From positions 248,001 to 312,000 of the forward strand of contig CAJUFN010000001.1 in the NCBI GenBank assembly GCA_910585545.1: a stretch of DNA of 64,000 bases. The letters are read 5' to 3'. Under the pieces are notes generated by a model. That model ran no database searches and was not told the DNA's origin. It was given only the letters and a program-made list of their open reading frames with translations. Positions 34,573-42,937 of the stretch are shown one piece after another. A program made the translations under genes and the position numbers. Position 1 is the stretch's first letter. Each line of letters starts with the position of its first letter. This DNA comes from an uncultured Lachnospiraceae bacterium (lineage in GTDB: Bacteria; Bacillota; Clostridia; Lachnospirales; Lachnospiraceae).

Positions 34573-36852
34573 TTATTCCATCGTATTCATTTCATTGTAT
34601 ACTTTTTCTGCGGTAATCGGCAGTTCGCGTATCTTTACCCCTACCGCATTCTGCACCGCATTTGCAATCGCAGGGCTTGGCGTATTGATCACGATTTCTC
34701 CGATGGATTTTGCCCCAAACGGTCCTGTCGGCTCGTAACTGCTTTCAAATTCCACACGAATCGTTCCTACATCCATACGGGACGGAATTTTATACTGCAT
34801 AAAAGAATTGCTGTAATTCTTTCCGGCTTCGCTGTATACAATGTCCTCATAAAGCGCCATACCGATTCCCTGAGCGATACCTCCTTCTGTCTGGATTCTC
34901 GCAAGGTTCGGATTGATCGGTGTTCCGCAATCTACAACTGCCACATAATCGATCAGCTCTACTTTACCTGTTTCTTTGTCCAATTCGATTTCTGCCATGC
35001 CGACCATGAACGGCGGAGGGGAGACCGGAGAAGAATGCGCTTCTGTCGCAAACAGCGCATCTTCATTATTGCACATCACAAGGTTGCCGATATCTTTCAA
35101 TGTAATCTCTTTATCGCTTTCCAAGCTTACTATTTTTTTGCCGTCAAACTCCAGTTCTTCTTCGCTGCATTCTAAAAATTTTGCTGCCTGTGCGATGATT
35201 TTCTTCTTTAAAGTCTCACAGGTCTTTACCACGGCCATTCCGGTTACATAGGTCGTACTGGATGCGTAGGAACCACAGTCATACGGTGACGTATCTGTAT
35301 CTACGCCGTATACGATAATATCTTCCATCTCGCAGTTTAAACAATCTGCTGCCATCTGCGCAAGAATCGTGTCGCATCCGGTTCCCATATCCGAAGCTCC
35401 TATCATCAGGCTGTAAAAACCGTCGTCATTTACTTTCATTGCCACGCTTGCCGTATCAACCGCCGATATACCGGAGCCCTGCATTGCCATCGCAACGCCG
35501 ACGCTTCGTACTTTGCCATTCCCCATATCACGGCATGGATATTTATGCTCCCAGTCAATCATTTCCTTTGCACGCGCCATACAGCGGTCAAGCGCACAGC
35601 TATTTGCCATCTCTCCGTAGTATGCGTCCATGACCTGACCTTCTTTGACCATGTTCTTTTCACGGAGCGCAACCGGATCCACGCCCATCTTTTCTGCCAG
35701 TTCATTTACCGCAGACTCCACGGCGAAAATCCCCTGCGTAGCCCCGTATCCGCGGTACGCGCCTGCCGACATCACATTCGTATAGACAACATCATATACA
35801 AAACGAAATGCGTCTAATTTTCCATATAGCGGAATTGACTTATGTCCGGACAAACCTACTGTAGTCGGACCATGTTCGCCAAAAGCTCCTGTGTTTGATA
35901 AGGTATATACATCAATCGCCTTGATGATTCCTTCTTTATCGGCACCCAGACGTACTTTAATCTCCATCTCATGCCTTGGAGAAGATGCAATCTGAGATTC
36001 TTCCCTCGTATAAATAATCTTTGCCGGTTTCCCTGTTTTTAATGTAACAAGCGCCGGATAAACTTCTGTAACAACCGTTTGTTTCGCTCCAAAGCCTCCG
36101 CCAATACGAGGCTTAATGACACGGATCTTGGATTTTGGCATGTCAAATGCAGTCGCCAGAATTCTTCTTACGTGAAAGGTTACCTGCGTGGAAGAAACCA
36201 CGTTCAGACGTCCATATACGTCCATATAGGTATAAGTACGAAATGTTTCCATCATTGCCTGCTGGCACGCTTTCGTATGGTAGGTCTGCTCTACCAGATA
36301 TTCGCATTGTTCCAGGACTTCATCCACGTCGCCTTTCCCATCGCTTCCACTGCTGCAAAGATTCCGTTTATTGTCTGCACCGACAGGACACAGGCTCTCC
36401 CAATTCTCTTCCGGATGCACTAAGATTTTATTATCTTTCGCTTTTCGAAAATCAAGCAGCGGCTCTAATACTTCATATTCTATCTTTACAAGCTTTAATG
36501 CTTTATCCACCGCCTCTTGCGTTTTCCCGGCGATTACTGCCGCTGCATCCCCCACAAAACGCATTCTTCGATCTAATATCAACCTGTCATAAGGACTTGG
36601 CTCCGGATAGGTCTGTCCTGCCATCGTAAAGCGTTTGTCCGGACAGTCTTCATAGGTAAACACGCCTTCGATTCCCGGCACAAGCAATGCGCGGCTTTTA
36701 TCGATTTTTTTGATCAATGCATGTGCATGAGGGCTTCTTAATATTTTTACAATCAGACAATCCTTCGGCGCAATATCATCCGTATATACCGGCTTCCCGG
36801 TAACCAACGCCTTGGAATCTACTTTTGGTATCGCTTTATTGACCAAACTCAC
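34573..36852 (-). CDS. xdhA: Xanthine dehydrogenase-family molybdenum-binding subunit
   Basis: 759 residues. The small N-terminal domain has KALVTGKPVYTDDI and LRSPHAHALI. The Mo-binding region has RPRIGGGFGAKQ-like IKPRIGGGFGAKQTVVTEVY, SAGAYRGYGATQGIFAVES, MQGSGISAVDTASVAMKVN and the C-terminal GPFGAKSIGEI with its catalytic-type glutamate. It holds the molybdenum cofactor and hydroxylates a purine or related heterocycle with water. Together with the next two genes it forms the three-subunit enzyme. The accompanying YqeB and YqeC suggest a labile selenium ligand. Substrate is inferred as xanthine/hypoxanthine from xpt and the permease nearby. The symbol follows E. coli naming. Confidence 0.92.
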   Translation of the reverse strand: MSLVNKAIPKVDSKALVTGKPVYTDDIAPKDCLIVKILRSPHAHALIKKIDKSRALLVPGIEGVFTYEDCPDKRFTMAGQTYPEPSPYDRLILDRRMRFVGDAAAVIAGKTQEAVDKALKLVKIEYEVLEPLLDFRKAKDNKILVHPEENWESLCPVGADNKRNLCSSGSDGKGDVDEVLEQCEYLVEQTYHTKACQQAMMETFRTYTYMDVYGRLNVVSSTQVTFHVRRILATAFDMPKSKIRVIKPRIGGGFGAKQTVVTEVYPALVTLKTGKPAKIIYTREESQIASSPRHEMEIKVRLGADKEGIIKAIDVYTLSNTGAFGEHGPTTVGLSGHKSIPLYGKLDAFRFVYDVVYTNVMSAGAYRGYGATQGIFAVESAVNELAEKMGVDPVALREKNMVKEGQVMDAYYGEMANSCALDRCMARAKEMIDWEHKYPCRDMGNGKVRSVGVAMAMQGSGISAVDTASVAMKVNDDGFYSLMIGASDMGTGCDTILAQMAADCLNCEMEDIIVYGVDTDTSPYDCGSYASSTTYVTGMAVVKTCETLKKKIIAQAAKFLECSEEELEFDGKKIVSLESDKEITLKDIGNLVMCNNEDALFATEAHSSPVSPPPFMVGMAEIELDKETGKVELIDYVAVVDCGTPINPNLARIQTEGGIAQGIGMALYEDIVYSEAGKNYSNSFMQYKIPSRMDVGTIRVEFESSYEPTGPFGAKSIGEIVINTPSPAIANAVQNAVGVKIRELPITAEKVYNEMNTME

Positions 36853-37314
36853 TTATTTGCCCTCCCTTTTTGCTTTCATATATTTGGAAATCGCACGCAG
36901 CTGTCCCATATATCCGGTACATCTGCAAAGGTTTCCGGATAGATATTCTTTGATTTCATCCATATCTGGATTTTCCAATTCTTTCGTCATAGCAAGTACA
37001 TTCATAATGAATCCCGGAGAACAGAATCCGCACTGTTCTGCGCCTTCCGCAGCCAGAAATGAGCCAAACTCCTCTGCTTCTTCCTGTATTCCTTCCATCG
37101 TAGTCACATATTTTCCTGCTACGCGAAGTGCTGGTATCGAACAGGACAATACCGGCTTTCCTTCTAACAACACAGTGCAAAGTCCGCAGTTCGTCGTCTC
37201 ACAGCCGCATTTTACGCTGTAACACCCTTCTTCTCTTAACAGCTGATACAATGTCGTGTCCGCTTTCACCTCCGTAAGCAGAGGTTTTCCGTTTAGTGTA
37301 AATTTTAATTCCAT
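36853..37314 (-). CDS. xdhC: [2Fe-2S] subunit of the molybdenum hydroxylase
   Basis: 153 residues, normal size. The plant-ferredoxin-type cluster motif CGCETTNCGLCTVLLEGK and the second cluster motif CGFCSPGFIMNV plus GNLCRCTGYM are complete. It carries electrons from the Mo site to the FAD subunit. Its stop directly abuts the ATG of the Mo subunit. The symbol follows E. coli naming of the iron-sulfur subunit and should not be confused with the maturation factor family XdhC. Confidence 0.95.
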   Translation of the reverse strand: MELKFTLNGKPLLTEVKADTTLYQLLREEGCYSVKCGCETTNCGLCTVLLEGKPVLSCSIPALRVAGKYVTTMEGIQEEAEEFGSFLAAEGAEQCGFCSPGFIMNVLAMTKELENPDMDEIKEYLSGNLCRCTGYMGQLRAISKYMKAKREGK

Positions 37315-37332
37315 ATGTACTTCTCCTCCACC

Positions 37333-38109
37333 TTACTTTGTCTCTTTCAAAAGCTCTGTCAGCGCACGTCTTATGCAAACACCTGCTAAATGTTTTCTAT
37401 ATTCTGCACTTCCGCGCATATTGCTTCCATAAGCAAACTTTTCTTTGATTTTTTGCGCGAACATATCTATCGCATCTTTTTGTGGCAGCACGTCCTCCAC
37501 AAGCATAGCTTTCATCGGTCTTGCACCAACTGCACAATATACCTTTTCTTCTTTTACCGCTACTGCCGCCGCGATCATCGGAAAATCTGTCTTCGTCATA
37601 CGTTCTGACAAATATTTCACCTTACGTCCGTCCTTTTTAATAAGGATCCTCACCAAAATATCATTGTCACGCGGCATGTCCACAAACTCTTTCAGTGAAA
37701 CGATGCCTCCTTTATACAGTTCCACATAGGTATCCAATGCAAGAAAACAGGTCAACACATCAGAGAAGCCAAATCTTCCGAATATACTGCCTCCAACCGT
37801 GGCACTGTTACGAAACTGTACTCCGACAATATGTCTGACACACTCTTTTATCGCACCGTCAAAATACTCGTGCAGACCCTCATGCGTTTCCATTTCTCTT
37901 AGTGTACACATACAACCAATGGAAAATGCATCCTCACTTTCTTCTATCTTATCTAATCCAAGGTCTGACAAGTCAATTACCGTCATTGCCCTTCCCTTGC
38001 CCATACGCAGCCACATCATTCCGCCCAGGACGCGATTCGCTCTTTTCTGATTCAGCTCGTATGCTTCTTCCAAACTTTTTACTTTTACATATTGATTAAT
38101 CGTAAGCAA
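37333..38109 (-). CDS. xdhB: FAD-binding subunit of the molybdenum hydroxylase (TTG start)
   Basis: 258 residues from a TTG at 38109. That codon is 8 bases past a GGAAGGAG site and gives a family-like N-terminus (leucine read as Met, then LTINQYVKVKSLEEAYEL). The frame extends to 38187, but a good promoter at 38169-38197 would place the transcript start downstream of that. FAD-binding features are VLGGMMWLRMGKGRAM and RNSATVGGSIFGRFGFSD. It passes electrons from the [2Fe-2S] subunit to the final acceptor. First gene of the operon. Confidence 0.9.
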   Translation of the reverse strand: MLTINQYVKVKSLEEAYELNQKRANRVLGGMMWLRMGKGRAMTVIDLSDLGLDKIEESEDAFSIGCMCTLREMETHEGLHEYFDGAIKECVRHIVGVQFRNSATVGGSIFGRFGFSDVLTCFLALDTYVELYKGGIVSLKEFVDMPRDNDILVRILIKKDGRKVKYLSERMTKTDFPMIAAAVAVKEEKVYCAVGARPMKAMLVEDVLPQKDAIDMFAQKIKEKFAYGSNMRGSAEYRKHLAGVCIRRALTELLKETK

Positions 38110-38168
38110 AAGAATTCTCCTTCCAACTCGTTTCTTAAGACCGATATCTCTGTCTATATCCACCTTAT

Positions 38169-38197
38169 ATCTTACCATAGAATGCATGGCTTCTCAA
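38169..38197 (-). promoter_or_regulatory. Promoter of the molybdenum hydroxylase operon
   Basis: Minus strand TTGAGA (38192-38197), 17-base spacer, TAAGAT (38169-38174). It fits the TTG start of the FAD subunit with a leader of about 50 bases. Confidence 0.7.
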
Positions 38198-38247
38198 TCA
38201 CAAAAGCCGACATAAATGGCGCTCTGCATAATCATCATTTTCCAACT

Positions 38248-38435
38248 ATTTTCGGTAACAGTTCAGCCATGCACAAAGTCACAAAAATCTAAATTCAAAC
38301 TTGTTTGAAAACGAAGATTTTTTGTGTACTTTGTATATGGCGCTCTGCCATAAGCGAGGATTTAGCCACGTATGTGGCGAAATAAGCTGCAAAGCAGCTA
38401 ATCCGAGCTGTTATGGCTGAACTGTTACCATTTTC
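38248..38435. mobile_element. MITE-like element with perfect 17-bp terminal inverted repeats
   Basis: GGTAACAGTTCAGCCAT (38254-38270) and its exact complement ATGGCTGAACTGTTACC (38413-38429) bound a 176-bp element. ATTTTC occurs directly outside both ends (38248-38253 and 38430-38435), as expected of a 6-bp target duplication. Inside are further hairpins (GCCAC/GTGGC, AGCTGC/GCAGCT, ATGGC/GCCAT) and a near-complementary pair of about 18 bases. No coding frame of note is present. It lies between the divergent hydroxylase and xpt promoters. Confidence 0.75.
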
Positions 38436-38457
38436 GACAAGATTTTTAAATTTTACA

Positions 38458-38486
38458 TTGAAAATATATTTCTGATAGAGTATCAT
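38458..38486 (+). promoter_or_regulatory. Promoter of xpt
   Basis: TTGAAA (38458-38463), 17-base spacer, TATCAT (38481-38486), then an AAGGAAGG ribosome site before the ATG. I found no purine-riboswitch core in this leader. Confidence 0.65.
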
Positions 38487-38531
38487 AGATAACAATAAAA
38501 ATATAATAACCGTAAGGAAGGTATAAAAACT

Positions 38532-39101
38532 ATGCAGCTATTAAAAGAACGTATTTTAAAAGATGGTGTGGTAAAACCGGGAAATGTCTTAAAAGTAGAC
38601 AGCTTTTTGAACCATCAGATGGATATTGACTTGATCAATGAGATTGGTAAAGAATTCAGAAGACGTTTTCCAAGTGATAAGATCACAAAAATTCTGACCA
38701 TCGAAGCTTCTGGTATCGGTATTGCCTGCATCGCAGCTCAATATTTCAACGTTCCTGTGATATTTGCAAAAAAGGCACAGAGTATCAACATCGACGGCGA
38801 AGTATACCACTCAAAAGTAGAATCTTTCACTCACAAACGCGTCTATGATGTAATCCTTTCCAAGAAATTTCTAAGCGCTGACGACCATGTACTTATCATT
38901 GACGATTTCCTCGCCAATGGATGTGCGCTTCTTGGTTTATTAGAACTTGTAAAAGAAGCCGGAGCCAGTGTGGAAGGCGCAGGAATCGTTATTGAAAAAG
39001 GATTCCAAAGCGGCGGTAATTCTATCCGCGAACAAGGGATCCATCTGGAATCATTAGCGATTGTAGATTCTATGACCGATACAAGCCTTACATTCCGTTA
39101 A
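38532..39101 (+). CDS. xpt: Xanthine phosphoribosyltransferase
   Basis: 189 residues, the usual length. MQLLKERILKDGVVKPGNVL, SFLNHQMDIDL, KILTIEASGIGIACIAAQYF, FAKKAQSIN and the PRPP-binding segment VLIIDDFLANGCALLGL match Xpt. It converts xanthine plus PRPP to XMP in purine salvage. It is the only plus-strand gene and is divergent from the hydroxylase operon. Before the AbiE pair is considered, the next gene is the NCS2 permease, with which Xpt is often functionally paired. Confidence 0.96.
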   Translation: MQLLKERILKDGVVKPGNVLKVDSFLNHQMDIDLINEIGKEFRRRFPSDKITKILTIEASGIGIACIAAQYFNVPVIFAKKAQSINIDGEVYHSKVESFTHKRVYDVILSKKFLSADDHVLIIDDFLANGCALLGLLELVKEAGASVEGAGIVIEKGFQSGGNSIREQGIHLESLAIVDSMTDTSLTFR

Positions 39102-39110
39102 AGTGTATAT

Positions 39111-39172
39111 AAAAAAGAATTCTGCAAAGGGAGAGACTACATAAAGAAGTAGCTTCTCCCTTTGACTTTGCA
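39111..39172 (-). terminator. Hairpin terminator between xpt and the AbiE pair
   Basis: AAAGGGAGA and TCTCCCTTT pair around an inner CTAC/GTAG stem; on the minus strand the hairpin is followed by GCAGAATTCTTTTTT. It can end transcripts coming from abiEii, and the stem may also serve xpt on the other strand. Confidence 0.65.
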
Positions 39173-39205
39173 ATCAGCCAGTATTATTAAAATTCTAGGG
39201 AAATG

Positions 39206-39253
39206 CTATCGGCCTTTGGTTTCTTTTTCGATAATTTTCATTATCTTTGGCAT
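39206..39253 (-). CDS. Very short reading frame with a strong ribosome site after abiEii
   Basis: Fifteen codons (MPKIMKIIEKETKGR) follow an AAGGAGGG site that overlaps the abiEii stop. It may be a small peptide gene or the surviving start of a third gene of the acquired cassette. There is no other support. Confidence 0.25.
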   Translation of the reverse strand: MPKIMKIIEKETKGR

Positions 39254-39254
39254 A

Positions 39255-40163
39255 CTATCGCCCTCCTTGCTCCCACATATTTTTAGATGCTGACCATTTT
39301 TCAGTACCATCGCGGTTGCTTACTGTTGCTGTAAACGGTTTTGCAAGAAATGTATTTATTGTTTTAAGCACTATACCGAAATCATCGGTTTTAGTATCAA
39401 TCTTACGTGTAAAGGCTTTCCATTTTTTTTGCATTGCCAAATCGTCTTCAAAACTCATAACCCGCTCAAACTGTTCAATCGTAAATGTGTGTCCCCGGTT
39501 TTCGAAAGTCTTTTTAAGTGCTTCGGTCAAGATATTGCCGTCAAAATCAAACTTATTTGCAAGGTAATAAATATCGTAATAATCTTTCATTCGACTTGAA
39601 AATTCCATTAGGCTGAGAATTGCATCAAGTTTCTCGGCAATAGTCGTTTCGAGAGAATATGTATTTACTGTTGGGGCAGTAAAACCATCAAGTTGTGTAG
39701 GAATTTTTCGTTTTTCCTGCTTTGGCACAATAACATCGCCTACGCCGAAATCTATACTGAACGGCGTTTTAGTATTTTTGATATAGGCTACAAGTGAAGC
39801 ACCAATACCTGCATACTTCTTTTGAATAGCAATCGGTGCAATGTCTTTAATTTCAAAGGTAATAAAATCATTTTTTGTCGGAGTAGCAATGATTTCCTCT
39901 AACACAACTTTTAACTGTTCAGGAGTATTGGGAACTTTCCGAAGAAGAAAATCCACATCCACCGTTACTCGGCTATCAAAATCAGTAATCGAATAAATAA
40001 ACAATCCACCTTTTAATACAAGATTTTCTGCATACTTTGATTTTTCTAAGCGGCGTAAAAACTCCTCTTGGCAAAAAAGCTGCAAGCAAAGTTGATAACT
40101 TCTATCGCTTTCTTTTGCTTTGTTTTTTAGTCTCGCAAGTACGGACACAGCCATATCAGCCAT
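39255..40163 (-). CDS. abiEii: AbiEii-type nucleotidyltransferase toxin
   Basis: 302 residues. NLVLKGGLFIYSI, the polymerase-beta-like acidic motif VTVDVDFLLRK, the later EKLDAIL and DYYDIYYLANK match the AbiEii/AbiGii family. These are nucleotidyltransferase toxins of type IV toxin-antitoxin systems, studied for phage abortive infection and for modifying tRNA ends. The start overlaps the antitoxin stop by 8 bases. The region is more A/T-rich than the flanking purine genes, which suggests acquisition by transfer. Confidence 0.92.
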   Translation of the reverse strand: MADMAVSVLARLKNKAKESDRSYQLCLQLFCQEEFLRRLEKSKYAENLVLKGGLFIYSITDFDSRVTVDVDFLLRKVPNTPEQLKVVLEEIIATPTKNDFITFEIKDIAPIAIQKKYAGIGASLVAYIKNTKTPFSIDFGVGDVIVPKQEKRKIPTQLDGFTAPTVNTYSLETTIAEKLDAILSLMEFSSRMKDYYDIYYLANKFDFDGNILTEALKKTFENRGHTFTIEQFERVMSFEDDLAMQKKWKAFTRKIDTKTDDFGIVLKTINTFLAKPFTATVSNRDGTEKWSASKNMWEQGGR

Positions 40164-40761
40164 TAAGAAGCACCTCCATTATATTCATCAGTTTTGTGTA
40201 AATACGCATTTCCTTTGCGTATTTTGAAAGATTACCTAAATTTTTTTTATCATCTGCGACATAGGCATTAAGAGCTTTATTAAACAGCTCATTGTCGAGC
40301 TTTGTGCGATATTTGAAACAGTCGCAGATGGTACGTTCACGGTCATAAACAGCAAGTTTCACTCCATTAAAATTGCTTTCTGCTTTTCCTATTTCAAATT
40401 GAGAATTTTGAATGTAATATATTTTCATAGGCAAAGTATCAAATTTCAGCCTTGTTCTTGAAAATGTCCTTTGAACAGCGATAGACCATTGCCTTGGTGT
40501 AAAATCGCTGTATCCATAATAAAAAAGTGCAGACTCAACACAAACAATACCTTCTGGAAGAAGCGATGCAAGTATTTGTTCCTCTTTTATATCTTTTTTT
40601 TCGGCAAGCCGATAATATCCGTGTCGTATGCGCTCAATATATCCATCATTACACAAATTGGCAACATCAAAATTCGAAAACCCTGCGGAAACAAATTCGG
40701 AAGTTTTAGCAATGCCACCTGCACTACTTATTATCTTTTCAGCAGTTTTCTTTTTGTCCAT
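40156..40761 (-). CDS. abiEi: AbiEi-type antitoxin
   Basis: 201 residues. An N-terminal winged helix (AEKIISSAGGIAKTSEFVSAGFSNFDVANL is read in two parts around residues 7-36, then ERIRHGYYRL) is followed by the AbiEi C-terminal domain (IVCVESALFYYGYSD, IAVQRT, VYDRERTICDCFKYR). AbiEi proteins repress their own promoter and neutralise AbiEii. No strong ribosome site precedes the ATG, but the promoter at 40812-40840 is good. Confidence 0.92.
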   Translation of the reverse strand: MDKKKTAEKIISSAGGIAKTSEFVSAGFSNFDVANLCNDGYIERIRHGYYRLAEKKDIKEEQILASLLPEGIVCVESALFYYGYSDFTPRQWSIAVQRTFSRTRLKFDTLPMKIYYIQNSQFEIGKAESNFNGVKLAVYDRERTICDCFKYRTKLDNELFNKALNAYVADDKKNLGNLSKYAKEMRIYTKLMNIMEVLLNG

Positions 40762-40811
40762 TTATACACCAACTTTCAAATTACAACTATCTAAAACTTT
40801 GTTTTAAAAAT

Positions 40812-40840
40812 ATTCTAACACGAAAGGGAATGAATATCAA
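40812..40840 (-). promoter_or_regulatory. Promoter of the AbiE pair
   Basis: Minus strand TTGATA (40835-40840), 17-base spacer, TAGAAT (40812-40817). It is about 50 bases upstream of abiEi. The rest of the gap 40762-41014 is A/T-rich with no gene seen. Confidence 0.65.
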
Positions 40841-40964
40841 CAATTTTCAATACACAGTTTTTCAAAAAAGTGAGTCAAAAATATTATGCGAAGTACTACA
40901 ACTAAATACAAAATAAAACTTGCTACACCGTTTAAACTCAACAATATTTAATTTGAGATACAAA

Positions 40965-41013
40965 GACTTGGGGTACCTTCCTTACGGAGGATACCCCAAG
41001 CAGAATTCTTTTT
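40965..41013. terminator. Hairpin terminator after the permease gene
   Basis: CTTGGGGTA (40967-40975) pairs with TACCCCAAG (40992-41000), and the stem continues through CTTCC/GGAGG around a TTAC loop. On the plus strand it is followed by CAGAATTCTTTTT; on the minus strand it directly follows the permease stop. It probably works in both directions. Confidence 0.7.
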
Positions 41014-41014
41014 A

Positions 41015-42412
41015 TTAAACTTCTTTATCTTTTGGCAACACGATATTCAATATAATCGCCACGATTGCCGCTGGTACAATACCCGATCCGCCAAAGATCA
41101 ATTGAATCTGCTGCGGAAGATGTGTAAGTATCTGTGTATTTGCACCGATACCATAACCAAGACCAAGCGCTACGGAAAGAATCGTAATATTTCTTCCCGT
41201 GATCGGTGTCTTTGTCACAAGCTGGATACCGCTTACTACAATAGATGAGAACATCATAACTGCAGCTCCTCCAAGTACGCTCTGCGGCATAATCGAAATC
41301 AATGCTGCAAGTTTTGGGAATAACCCACATGCGATCAGGAAGATTCCTCCAATGCTGATTGCAAATAAATTCACTACTTTTGTCATTGCGACCAAACCTA
41401 CATTCTGGCTGAATGATGTATTCGGCAGCACGCCAAAAAGTGCCGCTAACGAAGAACCAAGTCCATCACACATAACACCGCCTGCAAGTTCTTTGTCCGT
41501 TGCTTCTCTTCCCAAACCGCCTTCTGTAATACCGGAAATATCACCAACCGTCTCAACTGCTGTAACAACAAACATAATACAAATCGGAACAATTGCTCTT
41601 GCATCAAATACAAGTTTTACCGGCATGATTTTCGGAATCGCGAACCAGCTTGCATCCGCCACTTTATCCCAGTTCAGAATCCATGCTTTTGCAGCTTCTA
41701 CTGTCTCGCCGGCTTCGTTTACATATGTAAATGTAGTTGGAAGAATCTGTGCCATAACTGCCACTAAAACATAACCTACGATAATACCTATCAATATAGA
41801 TGAGTAGCTCGTGATTCCCTTCGTACAATGTTTCAATATGACAATTATAACAAGCACGACAAAACCAACAAACAAGTTTTCCATAGAACCATAATCTTTT
41901 GCACTTGTACCGCCGCCGAAAGAACCAACTCCGACAGAAATCAGTGATAAACCAATGGACAACACAACCGTACCCGTTACGATCGCCGGGAAGAATCTGC
42001 GAAGCGGTTTTAAGAAAGATCCTAATACCGTTTCAAAAATACCTCCGATCAAGGATGCCGCCATAATCGCGCCGTAAGCAAGGACACCGCCGCCCATTAC
42101 TTTAGAAACACTCTGACATACACCGATGAATCCGGAACTGGTACCCATAACAATCGGCAATTTTGCCCCCACCGGTCCAACCGTAAACAACTGTACTAAC
42201 GTTACAACTCCTGCAATCAACATTGCATTCTGTAAAAGTGTGACTAACAATGCACTGTCTGTAATACCTGCGCCGCCTGTGATCAAAATGATTGGCGTCA
42301 GATTACCGACAAACATTGCCAGGACATGCTGAAGACCAAGCGGAATTGCCTGGGCTATCGGAAGACGTCCCTCCAAATCATAAGGCGTTACTGCCTTCTT
42401 CTCATTTCCCAT
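41015..42412 (-). CDS. Nucleobase:cation symporter-2 family xanthine/uracil permease
   Basis: 465 residues from the ATG at 42412, which follows AAAGGAG by 8 bases. About 12-14 membrane segments are apparent. NCS2 signatures include IPLGLQHVLAMFVGNLTPI, MGTSSGFIGVCQS, the conserved Glu-containing FVVTAVETVGDISGITEGGL and LGRE, and NTSFSQNVGLVAMTKVVN. It imports xanthine, uric acid or uracil with a cation. The nearby Xpt and Mo hydroxylase favour xanthine (PbuX-like) or urate (PucJK-like). Confidence 0.9.
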   Translation of the reverse strand: MGNEKKAVTPYDLEGRLPIAQAIPLGLQHVLAMFVGNLTPIILITGGAGITDSALLVTLLQNAMLIAGVVTLVQLFTVGPVGAKLPIVMGTSSGFIGVCQSVSKVMGGGVLAYGAIMAASLIGGIFETVLGSFLKPLRRFFPAIVTGTVVLSIGLSLISVGVGSFGGGTSAKDYGSMENLFVGFVVLVIIVILKHCTKGITSYSSILIGIIVGYVLVAVMAQILPTTFTYVNEAGETVEAAKAWILNWDKVADASWFAIPKIMPVKLVFDARAIVPICIMFVVTAVETVGDISGITEGGLGREATDKELAGGVMCDGLGSSLAALFGVLPNTSFSQNVGLVAMTKVVNLFAISIGGIFLIACGLFPKLAALISIMPQSVLGGAAVMMFSSIVVSGIQLVTKTPITGRNITILSVALGLGYGIGANTQILTHLPQQIQLIFGGSGIVPAAIVAIILNIVLPKDKEV

Positions 42413-42452
42413 GATTTTTTCTCCTTTGAATCTCTTTTTTTCAGACTTGCCT

Positions 42453-42482
42453 ATTCTACCATGCTTCGACATTTTTCTGCAA
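42453..42482 (-). promoter_or_regulatory. Promoter of the permease gene
   Basis: Minus strand TTGCAG (42477-42482), 18-base spacer, TAGAAT (42453-42458). Confidence 0.6.
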
Positions 42483-42584
42483 TATTTATAAAGATAATAT
42501 TTTTTAATACCTCTTTATTGCTTTACCTTATAAATTATAAACACACGACAGAAACTCATCAGATACTTTCACTATATATTCAGG

Positions 42585-42620
42585 CTCAAAAAGTGGAGTG
42601 TCCGAAGACACTCCACTTTA
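42585..42620 (-). terminator. Terminator of rpsU
   Basis: A perfect 13-bp stem, AAAGTGGAGTGTC with TTCG loop and GACACTCCACTTT, is followed by TT on the minus strand, 16 bases past the rpsU stop. Confidence 0.9.
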
Positions 42621-42635
42621 ATCTGCACATTATAA

Positions 42636-42812
42636 TTAATTATATTTACGTTTTCTTGCAGCTTCTGATTTCTTTTTACGTCTTACGCTTGGCTTTTCGT
42701 AATGTTCTCTTTTACGAATCTCCTGCTGAATACCAGCTTTAGCGCAGCTTCTTTTAAATCTTCTTAAAGCGCTATCCAACGTCTCATTATCTTTTACGAT
42801 TACATTTGACAT
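42636..42812 (-). CDS. rpsU: 30S ribosomal protein S21
   Basis: 58 residues, strongly basic. It begins MSNVIVKDNETLDSALRRF and continues with KRSCAKAGIQQEIRKREHYE and KPSVRRKKKSEAARKRK, the bacterial S21 pattern. It joins the small ribosomal subunit and helps start-site pairing. It has its own strong promoter and an intrinsic terminator, so it is a single-gene unit. A GGAGGGAGG site stands upstream, somewhat far from the ATG. Confidence 0.96.
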   Translation of the reverse strand: MSNVIVKDNETLDSALRRFKRSCAKAGIQQEIRKREHYEKPSVRRKKKSEAARKRKYN

Positions 42813-42891
42813 AGTCTCACACCTAACCTCCCTCCAGTCCTATATTGTGCACCATACGACTGTTCGGGTATTTTTTATTGCACTATAAATT

Positions 42892-42919
42892 ATTATATCA
42901 GATTTTCCCGCTACGTCAA
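42892..42919 (-). promoter_or_regulatory. Strong promoter of rpsU
   Basis: Minus strand TTGACG (42914-42919), 16-base spacer, TATAAT (42892-42897), as fits a highly expressed ribosomal gene. Confidence 0.8.
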
Positions 42920-42937
42920 TAGTTTTTGAAAAATTTG

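Noticed and set aside
38295..38435. CRISPR or tRNA-like structure from the clustered hairpins
   Set aside because: There are no regularly spaced direct repeats and no tRNA consensus loops; the terminal inverted repeats fit a MITE-like element better.
38429..38531. Purine riboswitch before xpt
   Set aside because: xpt is a common target of guanine-sensing riboswitches, but the conserved core and loop sequences were not found between the promoter and the ATG.
41199..41774. 191-codon plus-strand frame opposite the NCS2 permease
   Set aside because: Antisense to a well-supported permease; composition is that of a shadow frame.
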